Source of the DNA: Brevipalpus yothersi
Taxonomy: Eukaryota; Arthropoda; Arachnida; Trombidiformes; Tenuipalpidae
Direction: 5' to 3'
Length of the DNA stretch: 64,000 nucleotides
Assembly (NCBI GenBank): GCA_003956705.1
Contig: QZCP01000104.1
Span: 40,158 to 104,157 of the forward strand
This document shows, in pieces, positions 1 through 11,791 of this stretch. The notes below the pieces were generated by a model. It was given only the letters and a program-made list of their open reading frames with translations. It had not been told where the DNA came from and made no database searches. The position numbers were made by a program, and so were the translations under genes. Every line of letters starts with the position of its first letter. Position 1 is the first letter of the stretch.

Positions 1-148
1 ATTATCGCTCTCATTGTATTCCCATTTCGGAGGTAAGATTTCGAGTAACCACAAGCTCTAAAAAGCTTTTAATGGTCTTTCTAAATAGGTCCATGGACCA
101 TGGGACTTCCTTGTACCAAGAATTTTTAGTTGTTTCAAGTTGGTGTGA
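1..148 (+). CDS. 3' end of a sterol O-acyltransferase-like gene (partial at window edge)
   Basis: Only the last two coding segments are present: 1-32 (tail of the penultimate exon, reading YRSHCIPISE) and, after a 56 bp GT-AG intron, 89-148, which ends in TGA. The final exon reads like PWDFLVPRIFSCFKLV and matches the last exons of the complete paralogues at 9275-11231 and 23090-25088, with the same phase-0 junction. It is therefore the end of a third plus-strand paralogue whose body lies left of the window. The protein would be a multi-pass ER membrane acyltransferase of the MBOAT family. The substrate cannot be told from this fragment. Confidence 0.85.
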
Positions 149-726
149 AAACAAATTTTTAACTTTTTTTGGCAAAGTCATCAGCCTAGAGATTCTCTAG
201 TAGAGAATCATTTCCTCTGGATATTGATCATGATCTTGATCACCCCATCATTATTATTTCCATTCTGAATTCAACCGAAATATTGGAATAGCAAGAACAA
301 TTTTGAAAATGGAATTTCCTACCATCTCCCTTCTGATTCGGAACATCAATTACTTACGATCTTTGATAGTGTCTGGGTGTCTTATACTCATAACTCTCGA
401 TACTCGTTCTCTTATGATGAAAATATATTCGGAATTTCAATCGAAATTCTTTATTCTGGAAGAGATAGATAATTATTGAGAATAAGCGAATTTACCTTAC
501 AATTGTTAGTATCTTGATACTTGAGCTCAATGAAAGGCTCACTAGGTATCAATAGTGTGCTGATCAGATCATATTCTGATGATTTAAAAATTAAAATGAG
601 TCTAAAATAGATGGAATCTCAATCTCATTGAATAAAAAATATCAGGAAAAAATGAATGATATCATTAAACCAACAAGAGATATGGCACCAATGTTGACCA
701 TTAGGAGAAGATCAAATATTCTAGTC

Positions 727-2716
727 TCATGCAAACTCGATGCAATCGAACAGCTTTGGTACAATAAAATCCATGATTTGGGAAGTCTGAAGAAGAAAAA
801 AATCATAATTGCTTCTATATTAATTAATCGAGTGAACTACTCACCCTTTGAGTTGTCGAACAATTAGCTCGGAAATAGCTTTCGAATACAATATAAAGTC
901 CAATGAATGTGTAAAAAAACGAATTAACTAAGAATGCCAAAACATTCTTGGTGTTCTGCACGGCTCTTGAATTCGTCATATTTGAGTTGACTTCTGAACT
1001 TATCGTTCGAATAGTCTTTGGCTCACAGAAAACAGGAATACATGCTCCTAGAAGAAAAAAAGTAGACCATAAAACAAAAAATCCGCAAGCAAATGAGGTG
1101 GCATATTCATGTGCTATCGATGAGATGACCATCGTTGCGAGGAAAGCAATTTTTCTTCCTATTTTCTGTTAAGAGAAAACAGTTCACCATTAAGATTGTT
1201 TGTATCAAATTGTCGTGAAAAGAGAGAATATTAGGAACTATGGGAAATTTTCTATGTGTTGGCTCGTTAATTCAAAACCTGAAACACACCTCATAAATTG
1301 GTAGGTAAACATATGTTTTCAACCATTGATGGACTAGAGGATTCCAAACACGGTGGATATTTTTGTTAAAATCATTGAGCCACCATGGACCGTAGAAATG
1401 TCTATCACCAAATTTTAGGGCCTCTGCCCAAGCGTTAAGCCAACAATGAAAAAGAAGGTACCAAATCAAGAAGACCAAACAGGTAGTGGCCAAAAAGATT
1501 TCGAAAACAATCGTTGGAATATTGGTGATCTGGATGGGATGATTTTTTGAATCCCAAAAGCCGTTGATGAAATTATTGCGCACAAAAATTGCAGTCACAA
1601 AAATGCAGGCTAAGCATTCGAGAATGTAAACCACACATTTCTTATAGCTTCGACGTTTCTTTCTACAACCAAACAAAATACATGTAAGTTTACAAATAAT
1701 TTTGTCTCAAAGATCCGAAAGCCAAAATATGGCCCATAATTGTGGGATATTCACCTCGGATAGGATTGACGGAATAAAAGAGTCGGAGCAAACCAAAAGT
1801 AAATAAATTGAGAGAATGTTGCAGGATTATCTGGATAAACGAAATTTAGGTGAGCTTCTTTATCGGTTGGAGGAATCATGATACTCACTTCGATCAATTT
1901 TGGCACTTTCAATCCAGAAGGAATAAACTTTCATGGAAATTCTGATCTACAATGATAAGATCATAATAGAGATCAAGATCTTCTCAATTCACCAACATCT
2001 TACCTGTTCTACTGTTGTAACCATACCAATGGCAAAGGACATGTCATAATTGAGTCTAACTGCTAGTGGTACCACAATGTAAATTGTAATCAAGACAAAT
2101 TGGATGAAGAGCAGTGAGCAATTATTGACCTTAGCTATGGATGATGTATCGAGAGAGACAAGATATAAGCTTAAAATAGATAAGATGATTGATACTGGCT
2201 AACCTCTTGAGTTTGCTAGTGACCATTGGCTGATTGACCATAGAGCATAAAAAATCTCCAGAATAATTACAATTTCAAAATTACGAAAGCCATTCCTCAA
2301 CAAATTGATGTCTGTTTCGAGACTTCAAAAAGATGATATGAAAGGTTACAGATGGTTTCTCTCGTTGGTGATACTGAATGCCAAATAAATACAAATACAG
2401 TGATGATTTGAGTAACTTACTGATGTGGAGCGAGGATATAGTCGATACAATTGCAAATAAAGTACACGATGAATATGCCAAGAATCAAATTGTAAAGTGC
2501 TCGAAGATCAGTTAGAGATTCGAAATAATTCCTGTGAAGGATGGAGAAATTTTTTTTAAGTGTTAAATAAAAATTTGAATAAGTTTCTTACGTTAATAAC
2601 GATTCTCTTGTCTCAAAAGTAAATTCATCATTCTTTACGATTAATTCTTTTCCTTTTTGATTATTTTCAGCTCCTTTGAGACAGATAACCTCAGTATATT
2701 CTTCATTGGGATCCAT
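727..2716 (-). CDS. Sterol O-acyltransferase-like MBOAT enzyme (SOAT-like copy B)
   Basis: Nine exons on the minus strand: 2592-2716, 2421-2531, 2204-2322, 2004-2134, 1889-1946, 1755-1830, 1290-1662, 845-1165, 727-786, giving 457 residues with every phase matching the paralogues. SOAT/ACAT enzymes esterify sterols in the ER membrane. Seen here: the N-terminal FTFETRESLLT block, the YPR turn after a hydrophobic segment, FHCWLNAWAEALKFGDR, VWNPLVHQWLKTYVY, and ISSIAHEY carrying the catalytic His of the family. The canonical FYxDWWN signature is FYGPWW here, so the Asp is absent. The gene converges on the partial gene at the left edge. Its last exon reads DFIVPKLFDCIEFA. Family membership is firm; sterol versus other acyl acceptor is not known. 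Confidence 0.88.
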
Positions 2717-3416
2717 GTCGAAGCTTTATCTAAAAAAATTCGATACAGTCCACAGGTCAGTTACATTATTTCTTTCACTTCCAAATAAACAGCATAACGA
2801 ATGTTCACATTAATTTGTCAAATGAAATGAAATTCTTCCTCTCAACGACAACCTCAAGGAGTTCCAGCTATTGATACACATTTTCTCACCTCCACCAAAC
2901 TTATCTTTTTAAATACAGCGTTCATATTCTTAATATGGTTTTATCGGATTTCAAAGCTTCATGGATATTGGACATTAAAATAGTATCAATATCAGTATCT
3001 TGTCGATGGTCATTTAAATGAGTATTAGGCAGCAATCAGCACGATCCAGGAAGTCAACTTTGAATAAAATCGAAGGTTTCATAATCAAGTAACAGATACA
3101 ATGTATGTACCAATTGCCTATCGTGGGAACTCAAATGATGGGCCATGAGAGCTTCTCTGTCCCAGTGAGGAGCTATATCTCATTTTCAAGTATAACTGTT
3201 AGATTTTGATCAATCGTTTCCCGATCGAAACTAGTATAAAGATGAAAATGAGATAATGAGAAAGTTTCATGAACACAACAAGTCAATACCTGTTTCGGTG
3301 ATCCTTCAACCCCTTTGTTAAGATCACGAAACAATATTCCCACAGAGAATGTCCACTGATGTGAGAGAGTGAATTTATTTAATTGTGAATCAGAAGTAAT
3401 TCATTGAGGCGTCAAA
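2717..3416. other. Spacer between SOAT copy B and the first PSMD12 pseudogene
   Basis: No open frame with family resemblance was found. The sequence is collinear with 13795-14703 in the second duplication copy, with small deletions, and should contain the divergent upstream regions of the minus-strand SOAT gene and of the former PSMD12 promoter. Nothing else is recognised. Confidence 0.5.
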
Positions 3417-4870
3417 ATGGGTACCGATGTTGGTTTCTCTGGTACTGGTAAAATTCTCAAAATGGAATGTGATTACAGTGCTACTTGTGATGATAAGATG
3501 TGCAAAAAACTTGCCAAGGTAGGTCTGATCATTAGTTTAAATTTATCGATTCACTTTACCATTAAGTGTGCACTCTTGTTGCTACTCTTTGAGTTATTTC
3601 TTGCTCGTAACTCGTTAGAAGAGTTGCTACTATTTGGTTTGAAGTGACAGTGTGATAATCGCACTGCGATTTGATCAAATACAATTTGGTTCTCTTTAAT
3701 ATTTAAGCCTATCCAGTTAGTTGAATTCATTTAAATTTATTAGTGTGTATTAATCATAAGAAATTCATTGAGCTTTCCAAATGGGTACAGATGCTGGTTT
3801 CTCTGATACTGGTAAAATTCTCAAAATGGAATGTGATTACAGTGCTACTTGTGATGATAAGATACCGATGTGCAAAAGGGTCTTGCCAAGGTGGGTCCAA
3901 TGGTTAGTTTATCGATTCATATTTAGTTTGTTTATTTTGTTTTTGGTTGTATGGAGAGATATAATGTAATTGTGGATACCATTTACAGGAAGGTAAACTT
4001 GATCAAGCGCTGGAACAGTTGTTGTCTTTGGAAAAGCTTACTAGAACTGTGAGTAAAGTTTTGTCATTGCATTTTAATCTAGAACACTTAAAACTCATTA
4101 AATGGTGTTGTATTAAGAAGATAGAGGTTAAATTTGTCTAATTAATATTTATTTTCATCACTCCAGGCAGCTGACACCTTTTCTACTAGTGGTCTTTTGG
4201 TTCCTATTTTGGAGCTGTGTCATGAAGTTAAAGATTGGAAATTACTCAATGAAAACATTGTAGCGTCGGGTAAACGTTGAGATCTGTTCTAGAAAGTGGT
4301 GATCCAGATGTTCTGAAAGAGTTGTGATCTAATGTGCAATTTCGAGCAACAATTGATTCTGATTGATGCACTTCGAAGCGAAAATAAGGCTACTCTTCGC
4401 TTCAGACTGTTATACCTGCAAGTAAGACATGATAATTTGCCCATCTTGCATAGGAAGACTGATGAATTATTGCCTATTATTGTTATCACGGATTTATGTA
4501 GAAGTTGCAGGAGGACCTTCCAATTCTAGATGAAGTCAACGTTAATGGATGAAACGGAGAGCAAAAGTCGAGAAGCTGCTAATATTTTTGGTGGACTTCT
4601 AGTAGAAGCTTTTGACTTCATGCAAAAAACAGCGAAAAACTGAATTGGCACTTGAACCGATGAGATATTGTTTGTTGAAAAGGAATTTTGTATCGGCACA
4701 AATCCTAATCAAAAAAGATATTTATCTATTTAATTATTTTTTGTGTAACTTATGTTGTATTTTTGGCCAAGTTTGGCTTAGATTTTTCACAAGATGATGA
4801 TCGGCCAATCCCTTGATTCGATGCGGAAAAGATATTCTACACCATTCTACTCTAAGAGTTCAAAATAGCA
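3417..4870 (+). pseudogene. PSMD12 (Rpn5) pseudogene 1, with a duplicated first exon
   Basis: Two copies of PSMD12 exon 1 lie in tandem: 3417-3518 (34 codons; lacks the Ile-Pro of the intact gene) and 3781-3890 (two extra bases in the AAAAGGG run, so frameshifted). Exon 2 (3989-4048) is intact. Exon 3 starts at 4167 and soon meets a stop in the GTAAACGTTGAGATC stretch. Later sequence keeps scattered matches to exons 3 and 4 around 4345-4380 and 4560-4700, with many stops. Compared with the intact gene at 26035-27718, the C-terminal PCI domain cannot be made. Shared damage with the copy at 14704 shows much of the decay preceded the block duplication. Confidence 0.88.
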
Positions 4871-5050
4871 GATCTAGCAGTTTGTTCTAAACAAAATTGG
4901 GCTCAAAAATAATGCATTCCAAGGCATTCTCCGAAAATAAGACAATCTACAATCCATTCTTACATTTTTCGATTTGCAACTTCTATTCCTCGGCATCTCT
5001 GATAATGTGCAGGCATATAATAGGTCTGTTCATCTCATCCTTGATTGATT

Positions 5051-5843
5051 GATGTATTAACAGCTTACACGTGTTGTTGGATTGGACTCTGTGCGTGAAG
5101 GAATTTTATCAACCTCTGTATGACGTTAGTTGAGTTAGCCATATGTTTCATGGTGATTCATGACAACATAAAAATAAACCTCATCCATCTATTCCTGAAG
5201 CTAAAAATTGTAAACTTGTCTGTTTCGTTGGCAAAATGAGAATCCAAATCAGAAGGATCAAGTTTCCTCTATCCTTCAATCATTATAGCAATCGAAAGAG
5301 CTCGGAAAGTTTTGATGATGTGATGTGTCTATAATCTACGAGATTGTTAATCAAATAAACCATTCCATACTTAATTTTCCTTTATCTACAATCCAAAGTT
5401 GATCGGTCTGCTTTTATCGGTGACTATAGTCTTGTGATGCAAACTTTGGCGTCTCCAAAATCTGAGCAGCCTCGAGCTTCGATTTCATTATTATTGAAGA
5501 ATTAGTTGGTAGCAAATTTTTTATTTGAATATAAGTCTAGTCATTACGAATAGCATGATTAAGAAAATTGATGTGGCTACAGGTGAATGGAAGCTAATTT
5601 GAAACATTCATCAGTGAATTGAGCATTTTCAATAGTCTGATGAAGTTTTTCAAGAACGTCCGATCAAAATTTTTCTGAAAGTTAAAAAAAGGCCTGAAAG
5701 TTAAAAAAAGGCCTGAAGTAAATACTATAGTACAGTATAGCGAGATAACTTCCGCTCAGTTTGATGATCTTCTACGCTATATTTTTGGAGTATGAGCAGG
5801 TTATTCAGCATACATTTTCAATATTATAGTTATCAATAGAAAT
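5051..5843. other. Spacer with a short unexplained open stretch
   Basis: The block duplication ends near 5050. Between 5360 and 5503 on the plus strand a 48-codon stop-bounded frame has coding-like composition (it contains VDRSAFIGDYSLVMQTLASP) but no start codon early in the frame and no partner exon was found. It may be a gene relic. A short direct repeat, CTGAAAGTTAAAAAAAGGC, occurs twice in a row near 5675-5715. Nothing else is recognised. Confidence 0.35.
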
Positions 5844-7780
5844 TTATGGTCGTTTTCTGAGTGTTATGCAGAAAGAATTTTCAGCTCTAAAAGATTCATA
5901 ATTGTCTAGTTTCAGCTTGGACATTTCTTGAGGATGAAGATTGCAGCTTACTTGGAATTGGTCAATAATGTTTGCAAGCATATGAGGGGCTAGATTTTCA
6001 TTGAGACCATAGCCAGGACATGATCGCTTACCAAGCCCGAAAGGGTGGAAGTCAGATGGCTTGCTGATTTTCATCACACCACGTTCATCCATTTTCATGA
6101 AACGTCCAGGCCTGAAGTGTTCTGGTGACTCCCATATTGAGGGAGAATGGCATAAGCTATAGGCATTGATCATCAGTCCAGTTCCTTTAGGTATGTTATA
6201 GCCTGTTTTAATTTTGGAATGATAGAGTTGAATCGAGGAATACATTCTCAAATGAAATTTCAACAAGCTTACAATGTCATTCTGGGAGCAAAAATTTGGT
6301 ATCCAATCATGTTAAACATATTGGAAGTTCGATGAACTGCAACTTACCTTTAATTTTCATATCTTTTGTCACCATCCGTGGAATATATGGAGGACTCATA
6401 ATTCGAACAACTTCCATGAGGGCAGCTTTTAAATGAACAAAATTTCGCGCTTCATCCAGAGAAATAATTCCACTTTCAGAATTTGATTTCTTTTCCTGTA
6501 TTTCAAGATAGATCATCTCCTGATACTTTTTGTCAAAAGATATATTTGCGAGGCAGAGCATCGTCAAATATATCAGAGGAACTACGTTTGCTACAAAGCT
6601 ACAAATCATAATGCAGCATTTGTCCCATGGTAGGTCAGATGGATTGGTTAAATGTTTTCTTATTACCATTTCGGCGAATGTAAGATCGTTCACAGATATT
6701 TCGTCGAAAGGCATTTCTTCTCGTAATTTGGATCGCATTTTATCGAGATCCAGTTCACTCTTGATGTATCCTCTGAGAAAAAAGCAAGCTATATGAGAGC
6801 AGAAAATTAAAAACCTTAAAGGCAAACAACTCACAGTAATGCATCATGATATTTGCTCAAACTTCTGATGGTGGGGAATAAGTGTCTAAAGTATCGGAGA
6901 AAGGGAAGAGCATCCATGATATGTCCCTCCATCGCTATATCGTGCAATCCCACAAATGCTCCACAAAATTGTCTCCATCCTTCGTCAGTGTTTGATTTTT
7001 CATCGAGAAAATTACTACCACACAAATAGTCTACAGCTATTAGACCATAGACAGAGGTCACATCATCTATCAACAGAACAGAATTACTTGAACGATTTGA
7101 AAGTATGAACTTCTTGATTCCTCTTTCACTGAGCTCTTGGAGTCGCTCATAATCTGCTGGGATATTTGCTTGAGTTGTGTTGATCAAAATTTTGCGAAGG
7201 TTCTGGTGAGTTGTTGACCAGTTTGCCCAATGCATACCTAACAGAGAATATGATTAAGACAACAGAATTGGAATGCAGTTTATTTAGTAGATATATGCAC
7301 AATCGTGCCCTAATTCATCGATTATTTGGGAGCCACAAAAATCAGCCAGCAAAAAATAGTAAAGAAAGTTCGACTCACTGTTCTGTTGTCCCTTGACTAT
7401 CAGGTCCCATGTTGTGATTAGCGGTCTTTCCAAGCAAGAGTTTCCATTTATGAGCACAGCTTCTTTGGCTGCTTCAATGCTGGTTAATATCACATACTTA
7501 CACAGTCCCAATTGGAACTCATAGACATCACCATACTTTTTTGATAGCTCATCAAAAGCTTTCCATGGCTCTTTAGGATATTTTCTCAACAAATGAAGAT
7601 GTCCTATCAATGGTAGCCGAAAAGGTGTTGGAGCTAAAACAATGTGAGCTGATTAGAAAAACCTCTCCGAAACGAAAGCATCAGTAACTTACGTTTGGAT
7701 GATTCTGAACCAGAGTTTTTGAAACAATGGAGATATATGAGACTTAGGATAACCAAAATAATTGCTAAAAAACCATACAT
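5844..7780 (-). CDS. Microsomal cytochrome P450 (CYP2-clan-like)
   Basis: Five exons: 7693-7780, 7379-7633, 6835-7237, 6348-6772, 5844-6202, totalling 509 residues, the normal size. Exon 1 encodes an N-terminal ER anchor (MYGFLAIILVILSLIYLHCF). The proline-rich hinge (PPTPFRLPLIGHL) follows at about residue 30. The K-helix ExxR is EVVR at 369-372, the PERF-type segment is SPEHFRPGRF, and the heme loop FGLGKRSCPG places the axial Cys at about 452. P450s of this kind oxidise hormones, lipids or xenobiotics. Odd point: the I-helix A/GGxxT motif aligns to ANVVP (about 310-314), so the oxygen-activating Thr is missing. The start was chosen because the anchor follows directly. The acceptor at 6773/6772 was chosen over one 30 bp upstream because only it keeps frame. 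Confidence 0.88.
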
Positions 7781-9274
7781 GATTAACATTCAGTAATTTT
7801 TCTGCTGAATATCTCAATGGGGTAGAGAATGTTCTTCCAGAATCACATGAAATCCAACATAAGTTCTCCAAAAATAAAACAAGATATGATTTCCTTACAC
7901 TGAATATAAACTCCCCGTGCCCCGAGCTTCATCAAAAAGAGCACGAATCCAGATTGTTTCTCATTCACTGTCCACCTCAATACATGAGGCCTCATATCAC
8001 CAACCTCTGTCTGCTTAACGAGGTTAGCTGGAATCGCCTGTCCCCACAAGGAATATCTAGTCCAGTTTCTGTAATGAACTAGAAGCTAGATTACTCAAGG
8101 TATCACCCAAAAGTTTGATTAGGATCGAAACTGAATTAATACCCAACACTCTTGTTAGTGAGCGAATTTTTTAGCAAATACTTGTGATTTTTCCTTGTTG
8201 TGCCAGAGATAGATTTGAACAAGATTAAGACACCTCATTGAGCCCTGAAACCTCAATCAAAAATTCATACTCTGTTATCTCTCTTCTCTAGATGCACACA
8301 TCCAATCAAGGTTTCACGCCGAATTAGACTTTTTGAAATCATTATTTTGATCGATATTTACAAGCTAGCTGATATCTTGTTCCGATTCCGGAACCGAAAA
8401 ATATCGCATCAGTGCTGATTGGAATATTTTCAAATCAAATTTTTTATTTATAAAGCATTTTTGAGCTTTTTTGATGATATTTTCAGCAATCAATAATCAA
8501 TAATAATCAATAATGAGATACATCAAACAAAGTTCAAAAACCTAGATATTGAAGACCATAAGGTATCATGAATCGAGAAACTCAAGGATGACTAGTCACA
8601 CTAACATAGAGTGTTCGAATGGAATTATTAGCATTCCAATGGGAAGGTTAATCAGTTACTTTCTTCAGCGCCAAGATTCTTGATTCAGTTTTCAACAGTT
8701 GAATACACTGTGAAGCCGTTTACCATGAGATTGGTATAAACAAAATCACCCTTTTGATAAACACTATCACTATAGAGCTCCCTCGAATCATGATAAAACG
8801 ATAGATAAGGTGTGGAAATGGACAAAATATGAATCAGGCCTGATGTCCTATGTATATATCCTTTATCTGTTCTCTATCTCTCCTGATCTTTTCGGAGGAA
8901 ACTCATGATGGTTCTCATTAAGATAGTCAGTTTGTTTTTGCCAATCTTATAGTAAACGGCTGTATCAATGATAATATTTTTTATTCATGAGTCCGTATCA
9001 TATTTAACTATTCGATGTTGTTAAAAAATTGAAATTCTTTAGTGCAAAGAATGCAATTTTAATTCAATGAAGAGATATTCAATTTACATTTTCATTATCA
9101 CCTCAAGTGACTCCTTGAAACTTTTATGAAGATGAGATGAATTCATAAACTTTTTGCTCCCCAATAGACTAAAATTCACACTCAGTTACTCTTTTTCAAG
9201 TTCACAGTTTGGTATAATTGACTATGGAAACCCGATTATAATTATAAATCAAAACTTTCGGAATAAGTTGCAAT
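7781..9274. other. Spacer upstream of the P450 and SOAT copy C
   Basis: No gene is recognised in this 1.5 kb. The part from about 8930 onward aligns with about 22740-23089, the region upstream of SOAT copy E, so it holds the 5' part of the duplicated block and presumably the promoter shared by the two plus-strand SOAT genes. Around 8490-8515 there is a small run of ATCAATAATCAATAATA-type repeats. Confidence 0.45.
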
Positions 9275-11231
9275 ATGGAGTGCAAAGAAGGATGTGCTGA
9301 AGTTATTTGTCTTGATGAAGTGGTGAATGATCAACAAAATGAAAAAGTCATCACCAGGAATGCTGAATTTACCTTCGAAATAAGAGAATCATTGTTAACG
9401 TAAGTTACTTCTTCAACTTCTTCATATCATTGATACTTTCATTTTATGCGTTGATAAAAACTTTGAAAAATTTATACATCAGAACTCAATTTCGATCTCT
9501 CACGGATATTCGAGCGCTTTACAATTGGATTCTTGGTATATTCATCATATACTTTTTTTCACACTGTATCAACTATGTTTTTAATTCACAAGAGTAAGTT
9601 AACCGCAAAAATTGGTATTGCTTCGAATCGTTTTCTCCATTTATTCCATGATCAGCTTTTTTATGCACTCTACAGTCTGGAAACGGACATCAATTTGTTG
9701 AGGAATGGTTTCCGTAATTTCGGAATCGTACTTCTTTTGGAGATTTTTTATGTTATATGGTCAATCAGCCAATGGTCACTAGCAAACTCAAGGGGTTAGC
9801 CAGTCCTGATTATCTTATCTATCTTAAGCTAATATTTTGTCTCTTTCGATGCATCATCCATAGCTCAGGTCAATAATTGGTTACTGCTGTTCATCCAGTT
9901 TGTCTTGATTACAATCTACATTGTGATTCCAATAGTTGCTAGACTCAACTATGACATGTCCTTTGCCATTGGTATGATCACAACAGTAGAACAGGTAAGA
10001 TGTGAGAATACATCATGTATCTTGATCTCTATTATGATCTGGTCATTGTAGATCAGGATTTCCATGAAAGTTTATTCCTTCTGGATTGAAAGTGCCAAAA
10101 TTGATCAGAGTGAGTATGTTAATTACTTCAATCTCACCCAAAATTTATCCAAAATTTCTATCCTCAGATAAATCCGTAGCGTTCTGTCAATTTATCTACT
10201 TTTGGTTTGCTCCAACTTTTCTCTTTCGTCTATCTTATCCAAGGTGAGTAACCTGGAAAAGGTATATATCTTCTTATTTTCGTCACCATTCTGTAGTCAG
10301 AATTGCTATACAGTCTTTTTTTCGATTTGGTGATAGAGCAAAAAGCCGAAGTTGGTTCAGATGTTTGGCTTACATTTTTGAATTCTTAGCATGCATTTTT
10401 GTTATCGGAACCATTGCTCGACGAGCCCTTCTCGATGGCATTTGGGATCCGAAAAATCATCCCATTCAGATAAATGATATTTCAAAAGCTTCCTTCGAAT
10501 TGCTCTTGGCTGCAACCTTTTCAATGCTTCTAATTTGGTATCTACTATTCCATTGTTGGCTCAATGCTTGGGCGGAAGCTTTGAAATTCGGTGATAGATA
10601 CTTCTATGGTCCTTGGTGGCTTATTAGTTCTGCCAATCAATATTATCGTCACTGGAACCCTCTTGTCCATCAATGGCTAAAATTTTACGTTTACTTTCCA
10701 ATGAGTAAGGTGAGCTTTTCAACTATTAAAAAATTGATGGAAACTGTTCAAGGGATCTCAACTACTCCTCTCTAATGTTGTATTATTTTATAATTATCAA
10801 AATTGTTTCATATTTCAATCTCTTACTCTCAAGAGAATGAGACGTACTTGGGCATTCCTATTGGTGATTGGTTTGTCTTCGATCATCCATGAATACTGTA
10901 TCTCATTCGCCGCTGGATTCTTTTTACCTTTTATTTTGGGAAATTTTCTTGCATCAGCTATTTTGTGTCATTTTTTTGAAAGATCAACTGATGTAAAGAA
11001 CAGCTTGGTACCGAATCTGATCCTTCTCACTGGTAATTCTATGTCATGGACATTCTTCTCAGTCCTCTTCGGATTAGAGATTCACTATCGCTCTCAGTGT
11101 GTTCCCATTTCGGAGGTAAGATTTTGATTAATCACAAGCTCTACAAAGCTCATAATGGTCTTTTAAAATAGATTCATGGACCATGGGACTTCTTTGTACC
11201 TAGGATTTTTTGTTGTATCAAGTTGGTGTGA
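9275..11231 (+). CDS. Sterol O-acyltransferase-like MBOAT enzyme (SOAT-like copy C)
   Basis: Nine exons: 9275-9399, 9483-9593, 9676-9794, 9864-9994, 10052-10109, 10168-10243, 10337-10709, 10834-11115, 11172-11231; 444 residues. SOAT enzymes transfer a fatty acyl group from acyl-CoA to sterol in the ER. The protein shows the ESLLTT-RSLTDIRALYNW N-terminal block of the family, a hydrophobic IYFWFAPTFLFR segment ending in SYPR, FHCWLNAWAEALKFGDR, FYGPWW at about 296-301 where the family normally has FYxDWWN, and SSIIHEY with the likely catalytic His at about 350. Several membrane segments are evident. The start codon is the first in the only frame that joins exon 2. Copy E (23090-25088) is its closest relative. 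It is tail to tail with copy D. Confidence 0.9.
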
Positions 11232-11791
11232 AAACAATTTTTCAACTTTTTTGGGCAAAACCATGAGCCCAAAGAATCGTTTTTTTGGATATTCATCATT
11301 ATCACTTCTTCATTGTAATATGGATATTTGCATTCTGAATTCAATCGGAATTGTGAAACAGTAAGAACAATTTTCAAAATTGAATTCCCACCAACTCCTT
11401 CCATATTCGGAACATCAATTATCTACGATCTCTGATAGTGTCTGAGTGTCTAATACTCATAATTCTCAATATTCGTTCTTTTAGATGAAAATATGTTCGG
11501 AATTTCAATCGTAATTCTTTATTCTGGAAGAGATAGATAATTATTGAGAATAAGCGAATTTACCTTACAATTGTTAGTATCTTGATACTTGAGCTCAACG
11601 AAAGGCTCACTAGCTATCAATAGTGTGCTGATCAGATCATATTCTGATGATTTAAAAATTAAAATGAGTCTAAAATAGATGAAATTTCAATCTCATTGAA
11701 TAGAAAAAATCAGAAAAAAATGAATGATATCATTTAACTAACAAGCGATTATATGGCACAAACTTTGACCACTAGGATATGAATAAATATT

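Larger units (their letters stand above)
1..5050. repeat. Segmental duplication copy 1: SOAT(+) end, SOAT(-), PSMD12 pseudogene
   Basis: This stretch is collinear, including intergenic DNA, with about 8930-15970: end of a plus-strand SOAT-like gene, a convergent minus-strand SOAT-like gene, then a degenerate PSMD12 copy. Both copies end close to the shared text around a GGTCTGTTCATCTCATCC sequence (near 5025-5040 and 15950-15965). The left boundary is outside the window. Similarity was judged by eye; introns and spacers align as well as exons, which indicates recent DNA-level duplication rather than retroposition. Confidence 0.8.

Noticed and set aside
2281..2481. Small open frame overlapping SOAT copy B exon 3
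   Set aside because: It reads through the intron; the proper acceptor at 2323-2324 gives the conserved LETDINLLRNGFRNF segment.
7843..8049. 68-codon minus-strand frame upstream of the P450
   Set aside because: The P450 anchor begins at 7780 and this frame has no acceptor or P450 features; considered chance.
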